Assembly (NCBI GenBank): GCA_044360435.1
Contig: JBIKKI010000040.1
Location: 1 to 17,287 of the forward strand
Reading direction: 5' to 3'
DNA: 17,287 nucleotides
Origin: REEB481 sp044360435
Lineage (GTDB): Bacteria; Bacteroidota; Bacteroidia; NS11-12g; UBA955
Shown: piece by piece, positions 7,477 to 14,122 of the stretch
Numbering within the stretch: the first letter of the stretch is position 1
Layout of the letters: each line of letters starts with the position of its first letter
The notes under the pieces: model-generated
The model's input: the letters and a program-made list of their open reading frames with translations, nothing else
The model's database searches: none
Told to the model about the DNA's origin: nothing
Made by a program: the position numbers and the translations under genes

Positions 7477-8040
7477 ATGAGGATTTTCTGCTTCTTCTTC
7501 TTGCTGTCGCCATCTTTGCTTTTTGCACAAGGACAAGATTCTTCCAGGGCCAAAGTAGCATGGGAGCTGGTTAATGGCGACAGCGTGAAGGTGGTAGAAT
7601 TGGAAGAAGTGCTGCGCAGGGAACGCTACGATTCCATGGCTCGTGTGAATTACATGCGGCTGGTGCGCAACGTAAAAAGAGCCATGCCCTACGCCAAGAT
7701 GGTTGCCTATCAGATGCAGATGCTGGAAGATCAGCTGGCCCGTATTGAAGGGCGACGGGAAAGAAAACGCTTCATCAGCCGCGCAGAGCAGGTGTTGAAA
7801 CAACAGTTCGAAGCCAGTATCAAAGACCTGTCCATCAACCAGGGTAAAATCCTCATGAAGCTCATCCACCGTGAAACCGGTCGCAGTACCTGGGAAGTAC
7901 TGAAATACTATAAAGGCGGTACATCAGCCTTTTTCTGGCAGTCATTTGGCGCCTTCTGGGGGCATAACCTCAAAGATGAATGGGATCCGGTCAGTGATTA
8001 CCAAATAGAATTCATCATTCGGAATTATCATCTGGAGTAA
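7477..8040 (+). CDS. DUF4294 family exported protein
   Basis: This is a 187-residue protein of the DUF4294 family, a Bacteroidota family without known function. Residues 1-18 are a signal peptide (FFFLLSPSLLFAQ), so the protein is periplasmic or secreted. The mature part has the family blocks: a short beta segment, then MPYAKMVAYQMQMLEDQL, a charged helical region of coiled-coil character (about 75-125), SINQGKILMKLIHRETG, an aromatic FFWQSFGAFWG segment and DYQIEFIIRNY at the end. ATG 7477 is preferred over the in-frame ATG 7387, which lies inside lgt and would put about 30 extra residues before the signal peptide. It starts 28 bp after lgt, so it probably belongs to the same transcript. Its last 26 bp overlap the convergent rhomboid gene. 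Confidence 0.85.
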   Translation: MRIFCFFFLLSPSLLFAQGQDSSRAKVAWELVNGDSVKVVELEEVLRRERYDSMARVNYMRLVRNVKRAMPYAKMVAYQMQMLEDQLARIEGRRERKRFISRAEQVLKQQFEASIKDLSINQGKILMKLIHRETGRSTWEVLKYYKGGTSAFFWQSFGAFWGHNLKDEWDPVSDYQIEFIIRNYHLE

Positions 8041-8683
8041 TGGTGCGTTCCTGCCGGAAGTCAAATTCCATGTAGCGGTCTTCGTGTACATCGCCTTCGG
8101 TCAAATCTGAACCGGATTCCGTTTTGGGATCCTGGGGCACATGGTTTCTCAGGAATATGGCCGTAATAATCCCGGAAATCAATCCTGAGATATGGCCTTC
8201 GTATGAAACCTGAGGATTACCCGGAAACAGCCCCCAAATCGCCGATCCGTAATAGATAAGCACCAGCAGTGTAAGAACATTGTACGCTTGATTCCGACGC
8301 AATATTGCCATGGCTGGAAACCATGCGATCAGGCCGTACACCAATCCGCTGGCGCCAATATGCCACAGCGGACGACCAATCGTCCACAGAATAAAACCGC
8401 TGAGGAGCCACATGATTAAGATTGCACGAGGCAGTAATCCGGGCGCAAACAGTCCCAATAAAAAACTCAGGCTGAACAGCGCAAGTAAATTGCCCCACAG
8501 ATGTTCCGCTGAAGCGTGAAATAGGGGCATGGTCAGCACACCGCTCAGGGTTTCAGCCGATCTGGGCAGGATTCCGTAATCTGTTGCCTGTAATTGAAAA
8601 TGGCTTTGTGCCAGAGATCCGTTCAGTATGATGACACACAGCAGGATGCTGTTCAGGAGCGCTTTCCCGGGTTTAATACTCAT
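8015..8683 (-). CDS. Rhomboid family intramembrane serine protease
   Basis: This is a 222-residue membrane protease with about six transmembrane helices. Rhomboids cut transmembrane segments of substrate proteins inside the bilayer with a Ser-His dyad. Seen here are the HASAEHLWGN motif (His56, His61, Asn65), the catalytic GASG motif with Ser112, and GHISG with the partner His164. The C-terminal tail (about 180-222) is hydrophilic and acidic. The substrate is unknown. ATG 8683 is chosen because it forms an ATGA overlap with the stop of the upstream acetyltransferase gene; an in-frame ATG at 8707 would add eight residues. It is the last gene of a three-gene minus-strand operon and overlaps the convergent DUF4294 gene by 26 bp, with no terminator visible between them. 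Confidence 0.92.
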   Translation of the reverse strand: MSIKPGKALLNSILLCVIILNGSLAQSHFQLQATDYGILPRSAETLSGVLTMPLFHASAEHLWGNLLALFSLSFLLGLFAPGLLPRAILIMWLLSGFILWTIGRPLWHIGASGLVYGLIAWFPAMAILRRNQAYNVLTLLVLIYYGSAIWGLFPGNPQVSYEGHISGLISGIITAIFLRNHVPQDPKTESGSDLTEGDVHEDRYMEFDFRQERTITPDDNSE

Positions 8684-9144
8684 AGCGTGATGGAACCATT
8701 CAGCCATTCCGGATCAAGGTGACTGCCATATTTTTTGTAGAACTGGATTGCCGGTTCATTCCATTCCAGAACCTGCCAGACCAATTTCTGGCATTGTTGC
8801 GCTTTTCCGTAATTCAGCACATATTCAAATAAAGAAGCACCTATTCCGGTTCTTCGATATTCTGGCGACACATAAAAATCTTCCAAATACAAACAGCGTC
8901 CTTTCCAGGTGCTGTAGCGAAAATACCAAATGACCATGCCTGCAATTTGCCCCTGCACTTCAGCAACGGCACAGCCAAACCAATTACCATCGCAGCCAAA
9001 TCCATCGGACAGCATGCGTTCAGGGGTATTGATTACTTCTTGCGGGGCGCGTTCGTACGCTGCAAGTTCAACGATGAGTTGATAAACAGATTGAACATCC
9101 TCTGGTTTCGCCAGACGAATCTTTAAAGAAGAATCTTGATTCAT
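8680..9144 (-). CDS. SSAT-like GNAT family N-acetyltransferase
   Basis: This is a 154-residue GCN5-related acetyltransferase of the spermidine/spermine N1-acetyltransferase (SSAT) type, transferring acetyl from acetyl-CoA to an amine. Features seen: an opening IRLAKPEDVQSVYQLI, the VELAAYERAP segment, DGFG, YLEDFYVSPEYRRTGIGASLF with the acetyl-CoA-binding R-x-x-G-I-G-A loop, and the EWNEPAIQFYKKYG block. This pattern is close to that of animal SSAT1/SSAT2 proteins, whose substrates are polyamines or thialysine. The actual substrate here cannot be read from the sequence. It lies 6 bp after the T9SS-domain gene and overlaps the rhomboid gene by ATGA, so it is the middle gene of an operon. Confidence 0.92.
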   Translation of the reverse strand: MNQDSSLKIRLAKPEDVQSVYQLIVELAAYERAPQEVINTPERMLSDGFGCDGNWFGCAVAEVQGQIAGMVIWYFRYSTWKGRCLYLEDFYVSPEYRRTGIGASLFEYVLNYGKAQQCQKLVWQVLEWNEPAIQFYKKYGSHLDPEWLNGSITL

Positions 9145-9150
9145 GGATAA

Positions 9151-9516
9151 TCAGCGAAGCACCAGCTTCTGGGTGAAACTCTGTTCACCGGAGGCCATTT
9201 TTACGAAATAAAGGCCTTTGGATAATTTCAAATCTGCGATTTCTATGCGGATGGAACCTCTGTCAAGATCTGACTGATTGATGAGGTGTGTGTACAGGGA
9301 TTGACCTATAACATTTGTAACGCTCAGCTGAACCTGCCCACTGCTCAGTGAAGCGTCCTGAAAGCTAACCAGAACGTACGTACCGGTTACTGGATTTGGG
9401 GAAATAGAGAAATGAAGAGGACCGTTGTCTTTATTGCTGATACCCTGTGCATACAGCATGGATGCCGGACTGAGCATCAGCACGCATGCGAAAAGGTATG
9501 TCGCCAGGCGGTTCAT
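9151..9516 (-). CDS. Minimal T9SS type A sorting-domain protein
   Basis: This is a 121-residue exported protein that is little more than a T9SS sorting domain. Residues 1-24 are a signal peptide (LATYLFACVLMLSPASMLYAQ). After only about ten residues the sorting domain starts: FSISPNPVTGTYVLVSF, VTNVIGQSLY, KGLYFVKM and an end in QKLVLR. Normally this domain sits behind a large cargo and is removed or used for anchoring by the PorU sortase machinery; here almost no cargo is left. It could be a remnant of a longer gene, a surface-delivered small protein, or a competitor or regulator of the T9SS. No frameshift or lost upstream frame is visible, and it has its own promoter, which argues against simple decay. 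It is the first gene of an operon with the acetyltransferase and the rhomboid protease. Confidence 0.88.
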   Translation of the reverse strand: MNRLATYLFACVLMLSPASMLYAQGISNKDNGPLHFSISPNPVTGTYVLVSFQDASLSSGQVQLSVTNVIGQSLYTHLINQSDLDRGSIRIEIADLKLSKGLYFVKMASGEQSFTQKLVLR

Positions 9517-9525
9517 CGTTTACTG

Positions 9526-9555
9526 CAAATCTAAATAAAAAAGGGCACTTTGCAA
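9526..9555 (-). promoter_or_regulatory. Promoter for the T9SS-domain / acetyltransferase / rhomboid operon
   Basis: On the minus strand TTG (9555-9553), a 19-bp spacer and TAGATTTG (9533-9526) match the Bacteroidota promoter. The box ends 9 nt before ATG 9516. The -33 element lies inside the hairpin of the preceding gene's terminator. Confidence 0.55.
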
Positions 9556-9571
9556 GTGCCCTTTTTTATTT
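9533..9571 (-). terminator. Rho-independent terminator (bidirectional hairpin) after the Ala/Pro-rich lipoprotein gene
   Basis: A perfect 18-bp inverted repeat surrounds a TGC centre: the GGGCACTT / AAGTGCCC core at 9543-9561 is flanked by six A and six T, then ATTT. It begins 15 bp after the stop of the lipoprotein gene on the minus strand. The A/T tracts on both sides allow it to work in either direction. Confidence 0.9.
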
Positions 9572-9586
9572 GCTTTTGACTAACTC

Positions 9587-9796
9587 TTAGTGAGCAGCAG
9601 CAGGAGCGGCAGCAGGAGCTGGAGCAGCAGTGCTGTCCTTCTTGGTAGTGTCTTCCTGAGCAGGAGCGGCAGCAGCAGCAGGTGCAGCAGCGCTGTCCTT
9701 TTTGGTAGTGTCGCCGTTAGCTTCGCCAGATTTTCCGTTGCAAGCTGCGAATGCAAATACTGCGATGGCAGCCAGGGTGAAATAAGCTTTTTTCAT
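9587..9796 (-). CDS. Small Ala/Pro-rich lipoprotein with two 20-residue repeats
   Basis: This is a 69-residue predicted lipoprotein. Residues 1-18 are a signal peptide with a good lipobox, FAAC, and Cys19 as lipid anchor. The mature 51 residues contain two tandem 20-residue units of the form xxDTTKKDSxAAPAxAAAPA, rich in Ala, Pro, Thr and Lys, ending in AAH. The composition suggests an unstructured, extended peptide tethered to an envelope membrane, such as a spacer or periplasm-spanning linker; no enzyme motif is present. The two units are also an obvious DNA duplication (60-bp period). It has its own promoter and a strong terminator, so it is probably a single-gene unit and may be well expressed. 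An AAGGA stretch lies about 8 nt before the ATG. Function unknown. Confidence 0.82.
   Translation of the reverse strand: MKKAYFTLAAIAVFAFAACNGKSGEANGDTTKKDSAAAPAAAAAPAQEDTTKKDSTAAPAPAAAPAAAH
9601..9720 (-). repeat. 60-bp tandem duplication inside the lipoprotein gene
   Basis: Blocks 9601-9660 and 9661-9720 align without gaps and differ at about 9 of 60 positions by eye. Both begin with the same 15 bases, and both contain GCTGTCCTT and TTGGTAGTGTC. The period is a multiple of three, so the frame is kept and the protein gains a second 20-residue unit. Confidence 0.9.
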
Positions 9797-9821
9797 CTTG
9801 TTTTTCCTTGTTTGAGTGCTG

Positions 9822-9851
9822 CAAATTTACGAACGGAACGGATATTTCAAA
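9822..9851 (-). promoter_or_regulatory. Promoter for the Ala/Pro-rich lipoprotein gene
   Basis: On the minus strand TTTG (9851-9848), an 18-bp spacer and TAAATTTG (9829-9822) fit the Bacteroidota consensus. The box ends 25 nt before ATG 9796, leaving room for a short leader with an AAGGA ribosome-binding stretch. Confidence 0.65.
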
Positions 9852-9979
9852 TAGTTGCAAAAAAAAATCCTGTTTTCGATGAGAAATTTTGTAAAGCATT
9901 GATAGTCAACGAGTTGAAGAAATTGTCGAGAAAAAAAAACTTCTGAAAAGCAACTTTCCTGCTTATTTGTTTCGATTTG

Positions 9980-11461
9980 GTGACGAAAAACAAAATTGCA
10001 ATCGTCGGTTCAGGGGTGGCCGGATTGGCGGCTGCCATTCGATTGCAACGCAAAGGATACCAGGTGCATGTTTTTGAAGCCTCTGCTGTGCCCGGCGGTA
10101 AAATGGGTAATATGAAACTCGGCGCCTACCGTTTCGATACCGGCCCTTCTTTGTTCACACGTCCGGATTTGGTGGACGAACTTTTTGAACACTGTGGCGT
10201 CAATCCCAGAGCGTACTATCGGTATCAGCAGCTTCCCGTGGTTTGCCACTATTTCTTTCCCAATGGCAAGCAGTTTCAGGCTCCCGCAGGTGCAGAAGCT
10301 TTGGCACTGGCCATGGAAAAGGTTTTTGGTGAACCTGCCGATGGTGTGCGACGCTTCTTCCGCAAGAGTTCCTTCTTATACCGCATCACTGCGCCGGTTT
10401 TTCTGGAACGTTCCCTGCACCGATTGGATACCTACCTGCGACCAACAGGGCTGAGGGGCATAATCAACCTGCCTTTTATCGACATGTTGCCCAGTATGGC
10501 CCGCCGCAATGAGTCGTTTTTTAAAACTGCTGAAGTACGTCAGTTCTTCAACCGTTTTGCCACCTACAATGGTTCTAACCCATACAAAGCCCCGGCTACG
10601 CTGAATGTGATTCCGCATCTTGAAACCGTTATGGGCGCGTATCATCCACAGGGCGGTATCGTTCAGATTGCCCGCAGTCTGCACGCCCTGGCTGAACGAA
10701 TGGGTGTTGTTTTTCATTTCAATGCTCCGGTGAAACAGATCCGTATTCACCGTGGAAAGGTTCAGGGACTGTTGCTGGAAGATGGACAGATCATTGATGC
10801 CGAAACGGTGTTGAGCAATGCCGACGTGTACCATACCTATCGTCATCTGTTGGAAGTGCCCATGCCTCAACGGGTAGCCAATGTGGATAGTTCCAGTTCC
10901 GCGCTCATTTTTTACTGGGGTGTAAAACGGAAGTTTCCACAACTAGGACTGCACAACATCTTTTTCTCTTCCGACTATCAGCGCGAGTTTGCGCAAATAT
11001 GGGAGGAGCAAACAGCTCCTGATGATCCAACCATCTATGTGAACATCACTTCGAAGTATGACGCTGAAGATGCCCCGGAATACGGTGAAAACTGGTTTGT
11101 CATGGTCAATGTGCCTGCGAACAGGGGCCAGGATTGGACAAGGATTCGCACCCAACTGCGGAAAATAATCATTGATAAGCTGTCTGAGGTTTTACATGTT
11201 GACCTTGCTTCCCTCATAGAAGCAGAGGAGGTGCTTGATCCGGTGTTGATTGAATCGAAAACGGCATCTTTCCGCGGAGCGCTGTACGGCAGCAGCAGCA
11301 ATAAGCGTATGGCTGCCTTCTTCCGCCAGAGAAATAAGTCGAAGCAGATTGAAGGTCTATATTTTACTGGAGGCAGCGTGCATCCCGGAGGAGGAATTCC
11401 GCTTTGTTTACTCAGTGCGAAAATTACGGCATCTTTGACCCCCGCAGCGCCGCAACCATGA
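9980..11461 (+). CDS. crtD: CrtI-family carotenoid desaturase, probably 1-hydroxycarotenoid 3,4-desaturase CrtD
   Basis: This is a 493-residue FAD-dependent carotenoid desaturase. The N-terminal dinucleotide-binding fold is IAIVGSGVAGLAAAIRL (GxGxxG at 10-15), with FEASAVPGGKMG and the FDTGPSLFTRP block after it. The C-terminal FAD motif reads GLYFTGGSVHPGGGIPLCLLSAKI, the form I associate with CrtD rather than phytoene desaturase. CrtD introduces the 3,4 double bond in 1-hydroxylated psi ends, which fits its place directly before a CruF hydratase gene. Translation begins at GTG 9980 or TTG 9977; neither has a clear ribosome-binding site and no in-frame ATG exists upstream of the fold. It is the first gene of the carotenoid operon and overlaps cruF by ATGA. 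An alternative is another CrtI paralogue such as CrtN-like enzymes; family certain, subfamily likely. Confidence 0.85.
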   Translation: MTKNKIAIVGSGVAGLAAAIRLQRKGYQVHVFEASAVPGGKMGNMKLGAYRFDTGPSLFTRPDLVDELFEHCGVNPRAYYRYQQLPVVCHYFFPNGKQFQAPAGAEALALAMEKVFGEPADGVRRFFRKSSFLYRITAPVFLERSLHRLDTYLRPTGLRGIINLPFIDMLPSMARRNESFFKTAEVRQFFNRFATYNGSNPYKAPATLNVIPHLETVMGAYHPQGGIVQIARSLHALAERMGVVFHFNAPVKQIRIHRGKVQGLLLEDGQIIDAETVLSNADVYHTYRHLLEVPMPQRVANVDSSSSALIFYWGVKRKFPQLGLHNIFFSSDYQREFAQIWEEQTAPDDPTIYVNITSKYDAEDAPEYGENWFVMVNVPANRGQDWTRIRTQLRKIIIDKLSEVLHVDLASLIEAEEVLDPVLIESKTASFRGALYGSSSNKRMAAFFRQRNKSKQIEGLYFTGGSVHPGGGIPLCLLSAKITASLTPAAPQP

Positions 11462-12120
11462 AGATGCATAAACACTTGAATACAGCAACCTGGCTGGCCA
11501 TTATCATATACACTGTTGGCCTTACCTGTTTCCTCATTCCTGAGTTGGAGCCCTGGATGATGCGCCTCACGCCGGTAAACATCCTGATGGCTATGGCTGC
11601 CGCCCTGCTGTTTCATAAAAAGTGGAGCTCAGGTTTTATTGCTGCTTCAGTGATGATTGCCCTGGGCGGCTATTGCATTGAGGTGGCCGGGGTGAAAACA
11701 GGAGCTATTTTTGGTGCATATACCTACCAATCCACGCTTGGATTTGCCGCGCTTGGTGTTCCCCTCATCCTTTCAATCAACTGGTTTTTCCTGGTTTATG
11801 CCACCAGAAGCCTGGCCCAATCGTGGGTGAAAGATCCATTGCTGCTTGCGCTGCTTGCTGCTGCGCTGATGACCGGCTATGACTTCATCATGGAGCCGGT
11901 GGCTGTTCGTTACGCTTTCTGGACTTGGGACGCCGGGTTTATTCCCATGCAGAATTATATCGCCTGGTTCATCATTTCATTCATTTTTCATTACCTCTTC
12001 CTGAAATGGGTTCCGATGAACGCAAATCCATTCGCCCAGCGCCTGTTGGCCATTCAGGTGGTGTTTTTTACAGTGCTGCATGTGCAGGCAAACGGAGCCC
12101 TCGCAGGTTTATTTCGCTGA
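11458..12120 (+). CDS. cruF: Carotenoid 1,2-hydratase CruF-like membrane protein
   Basis: This is a 220-residue integral membrane protein of the carotenoid biosynthesis family PF04240 (formerly DUF422), with about seven hydrophobic segments. It carries the family blocks GGYCIEVAGVKTGAIFGAY, LGVPLILSINWF, DFIMEPVAVRYAFWTW and PMQNYIAWFIISF. CruF adds water across the 1',2' double bond of a psi end, giving a tertiary hydroxyl group as in myxol, saproxanthin or flexixanthin synthesis. The start at ATG 11458 overlaps the crtD stop by ATGA; the open frame extends upstream to 11404, but that would lie wholly within crtD. It precedes crtZ by 61 bp, which contain a short palindrome. Bisanhydrobacterioruberin hydratase belongs to the same family, so the precise substrate is inferred from the neighbours. 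Confidence 0.88.
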   Translation: MKMHKHLNTATWLAIIIYTVGLTCFLIPELEPWMMRLTPVNILMAMAAALLFHKKWSSGFIAASVMIALGGYCIEVAGVKTGAIFGAYTYQSTLGFAALGVPLILSINWFFLVYATRSLAQSWVKDPLLLALLAAALMTGYDFIMEPVAVRYAFWTWDAGFIPMQNYIAWFIISFIFHYLFLKWVPMNANPFAQRLLAIQVVFFTVLHVQANGALAGLFR

Positions 12121-12126
12121 ATATGA

Positions 12127-12141
12127 GCGATATCATATCGC
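12127..12141. repeat. Palindrome GCGATAT-C-ATATCGC between cruF and crtZ
   Basis: A perfect 7-bp inverted repeat with a single central base lies 6 bp after the cruF stop. As RNA it could extend with one bulge (GAG at 12125-12127 with CTC at 12142-12144), although the one-base centre would force some opening. It is followed by AAAAAAAA rather than a T-run, so it is not a rho-independent terminator on the plus strand. It may be a protein-binding site or a processing/attenuation element. Confidence 0.4.
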
Positions 12142-12181
12142 CTCGATAGAACAATAGAAAAAAAAGGTTGTTACTTCCAGT

Positions 12182-12637
12182 ATGAATTGGTTGTGGAACA
12201 TCCTTATCGTCCTTGCTTTTTTTGTGCTGATGGAAGGGGTGGCTTGGTTTACCCATAAATACATCATGCATGGTTTTCTTTGGATTTGGCATCGAAGCCA
12301 TCATGAACCACGCCACGGTGCCCTGGAACGCAACGATTTATTTGGATTCATGTTTGCCATCCCCAGCGTATGGCTGATTGTTGTCGGCGCGGAACAGTTG
12401 GATTGGCGATTTTTTGCCGGATTGGGTATCGCCCTCTACGGTCTTGCGTATTTTCTGGTACACGATGTGTTTGTACACCAGCGCATCAAGTGGTTGAAAA
12501 CCACCAACAGTCCCTACTTTCACGCCATGCGGATGACCCATTACCACCACCATACATTTCACGGGAAAGAGGGTTCCGAAGCTTTTGGCTTTCTGTTCGT
12601 TTCCCGCAGGTTTCTGAAACGATTTTCAAAAAAATAA
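12182..12637 (+). CDS. crtZ: Beta-carotene 3-hydroxylase CrtZ
   Basis: This is a 151-residue di-iron membrane hydroxylase that adds a 3-hydroxyl group to beta-ionone rings. All histidine clusters of the CrtZ/fatty-acid hydroxylase fold are visible: HKYIMH (H-x4-H), HRSHHEPRHG (H-x2-HH), HDVFVHQR and HYHHHTFHGKEGSEAFGFLF. Three or four hydrophobic helices separate them. The length is typical for bacterial CrtZ (150-175). It starts 61 bp after cruF and ends 3 bp before crtI, so it belongs to the same operon. Its presence implies a beta-ring substrate and therefore a lycopene cyclase elsewhere in the genome. Confidence 0.95.
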   Translation: MNWLWNILIVLAFFVLMEGVAWFTHKYIMHGFLWIWHRSHHEPRHGALERNDLFGFMFAIPSVWLIVVGAEQLDWRFFAGLGIALYGLAYFLVHDVFVHQRIKWLKTTNSPYFHAMRMTHYHHHTFHGKEGSEAFGFLFVSRRFLKRFSKK

Positions 12638-12640
12638 TTC

Positions 12641-14122
12641 ATGGCAAAAAAAGTGCTCATTGTTGGCGCAGGTCTTGGAGGCCTGGCTACCGCCCTTCGA
12701 CTTTCTCATTTAGGTTATCAGGTAGAAGTGCTTGAGCGTTATCAGCGGCCCGGTGGTCGTCTGAATTTGCTGGAAAAGGACGGTTTTACCTTCGATGTTG
12801 GTCCCTCGTTTTTCAGCATGAGCTATGAATTCAGGGAACTGTTCGCATCTCAAGGCCTGGAAGTGCCCTTCACCATCAAAGAACTCGATCCCTTGTACAC
12901 GGTGAATATTGCCGGACGGGACAAGGTGTACCGCATGTTCAAGGATCTGAAAAAGCTGGCTCAGGAATTTGCCGATGAACCCAACTTTGAAGAAAAAGCA
13001 AAACGCTACTTAAAAGCAGCAGGTACCATTTTCCACGACACGGAATACAAGGTGGTGAAGCGTAACTTTAATGGCATGGTGCCTTACCTGGCATCTTTGG
13101 CCACGGTTCCCATGAAGCACCTGCCTAAAATGTTCCGCAGCATGTGGGCTGAACTGGAACGGAATTTTGAAACTGAAGACGTAAAAGTAATTTTCTCACT
13201 GGTATCATTCTTCCTGGGGGCCACTCCGTTTGACACTCCTGCCGTTTACAGCCTCTTGAATTACACGGAGCTGCAACACGATGGCTATTGGAATGTGGAA
13301 GGCGGCATGTACAAAATCGTAGAAGGAATCATGCCCATTCTGAAAGAACGCGGCGTTCGTTTTCATTACAATACAGAGGTTACCGGTGTAGAATTGAAAC
13401 AGGGTCAATTACATGCTGTTGTTGATGCTGAAGGCAAAGGCTGGACTGCGGATATCTTCGTGTGTAATGCAGATGCTGCCTGGTTCCGCGGTGCCATCTT
13501 AAACCGAAAAGCGTATCGCGAGGAGAAGTTGGATAAGCTGGACTGGACGCTTGCGCCATTCACCATCTATCTGGGCGTAAAAGGCAAAATTGACGGCATT
13601 GCCCACCACAACTATTTCCTGGGCAACAACTTCAAGGCCTACGCCGATATGATCTTCAAAACATCGGTGGCTCCGGAAAAACCTTATTACTACGTGAATG
13701 TAGCCTCCAAAAGCAATCCTGAATGCGCACCCGAAGGCTGTGAGAACTTGTTCATCCTTTGTCCGGTGCCCGACCTGCGACACAAGCCCGACTGGTCTGA
13801 TGCGGAAAAACTAACCGACGACATCATCGCCGATTTGAGCAACCGGGTGGGGTACGACATCACAAACAACATCATCAGCAAAACTGTTTATACACCTGTC
13901 GATTGGATGCGTATGTTTAATTTATACAAAGGAAGTGGATTGGGCCTGGCTCATGGAATGAACCAGATTGGAGCGTTTCGCCCTTCCAACAAAGACGAAC
14001 AATTGAGCAACCTGTACTATGTCGGCGCTAGTACCGTTCCAGGCACAGGATTGCCCATCGTTGTTATTGGTTCTAAACTCGTTACTGAAAGGATTACCCA
14101 TGAGCATGGAACTATATCATAA
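12641..14122 (+). CDS. crtI: Phytoene desaturase CrtI
   Basis: This is a 493-residue FAD-dependent desaturase that converts phytoene to lycopene by successive desaturations. The N-terminal fold is VLIVGAGLGGLATALRL (GxGxxG at 9-14) with Glu32 ending the second strand, then RPGGRLNLLEKDGFTFDVGPSFF. The C-terminal FAD block is NLYYVGASTVPGTGLPIVVI followed by GSKLVTERI, the form usual for Bacteroidota CrtI and different from the SVHPGGG form of the first desaturase in the operon. The middle carries GGMYKIVEGIMP and the typical aromatic-rich substrate region. It lies 3 bp after crtZ and overlaps the start of crtB by 23 bp. The pairing with crtB supports assignment as phytoene desaturase. Confidence 0.94.
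   Translation: MAKKVLIVGAGLGGLATALRLSHLGYQVEVLERYQRPGGRLNLLEKDGFTFDVGPSFFSMSYEFRELFASQGLEVPFTIKELDPLYTVNIAGRDKVYRMFKDLKKLAQEFADEPNFEEKAKRYLKAAGTIFHDTEYKVVKRNFNGMVPYLASLATVPMKHLPKMFRSMWAELERNFETEDVKVIFSLVSFFLGATPFDTPAVYSLLNYTELQHDGYWNVEGGMYKIVEGIMPILKERGVRFHYNTEVTGVELKQGQLHAVVDAEGKGWTADIFVCNADAAWFRGAILNRKAYREEKLDKLDWTLAPFTIYLGVKGKIDGIAHHNYFLGNNFKAYADMIFKTSVAPEKPYYYVNVASKSNPECAPEGCENLFILCPVPDLRHKPDWSDAEKLTDDIIADLSNRVGYDITNNIISKTVYTPVDWMRMFNLYKGSGLGLAHGMNQIGAFRPSNKDEQLSNLYYVGASTVPGTGLPIVVIGSKLVTERITHEHGTIS

Noticed and set aside
9590..9946. Plus-strand Ser-rich frame opposite the small lipoprotein gene
   Set aside because: The Ser/Arg repeats are the complement of the Ala/Pro repeats; the minus-strand reading has a signal peptide, lipobox, promoter and terminator.
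9972..9979. TCGATTTG just before the crtD start as a possible -7 box
   Set aside because: It has a mismatch in the important TA, lacks a properly spaced -33 element and directly abuts the start codon.
11404..11457. Upstream extension of the cruF frame by 18 codons
   Set aside because: It lies wholly within crtD; the ATGA junction at 11458 and the following hydrophobic segment give a better start.
11035..11616. Minus-strand open frame of 193 codons across the crtD-cruF junction
   Set aside because: It lies opposite two clear carotenoid genes and its translation is low-complexity without motifs.
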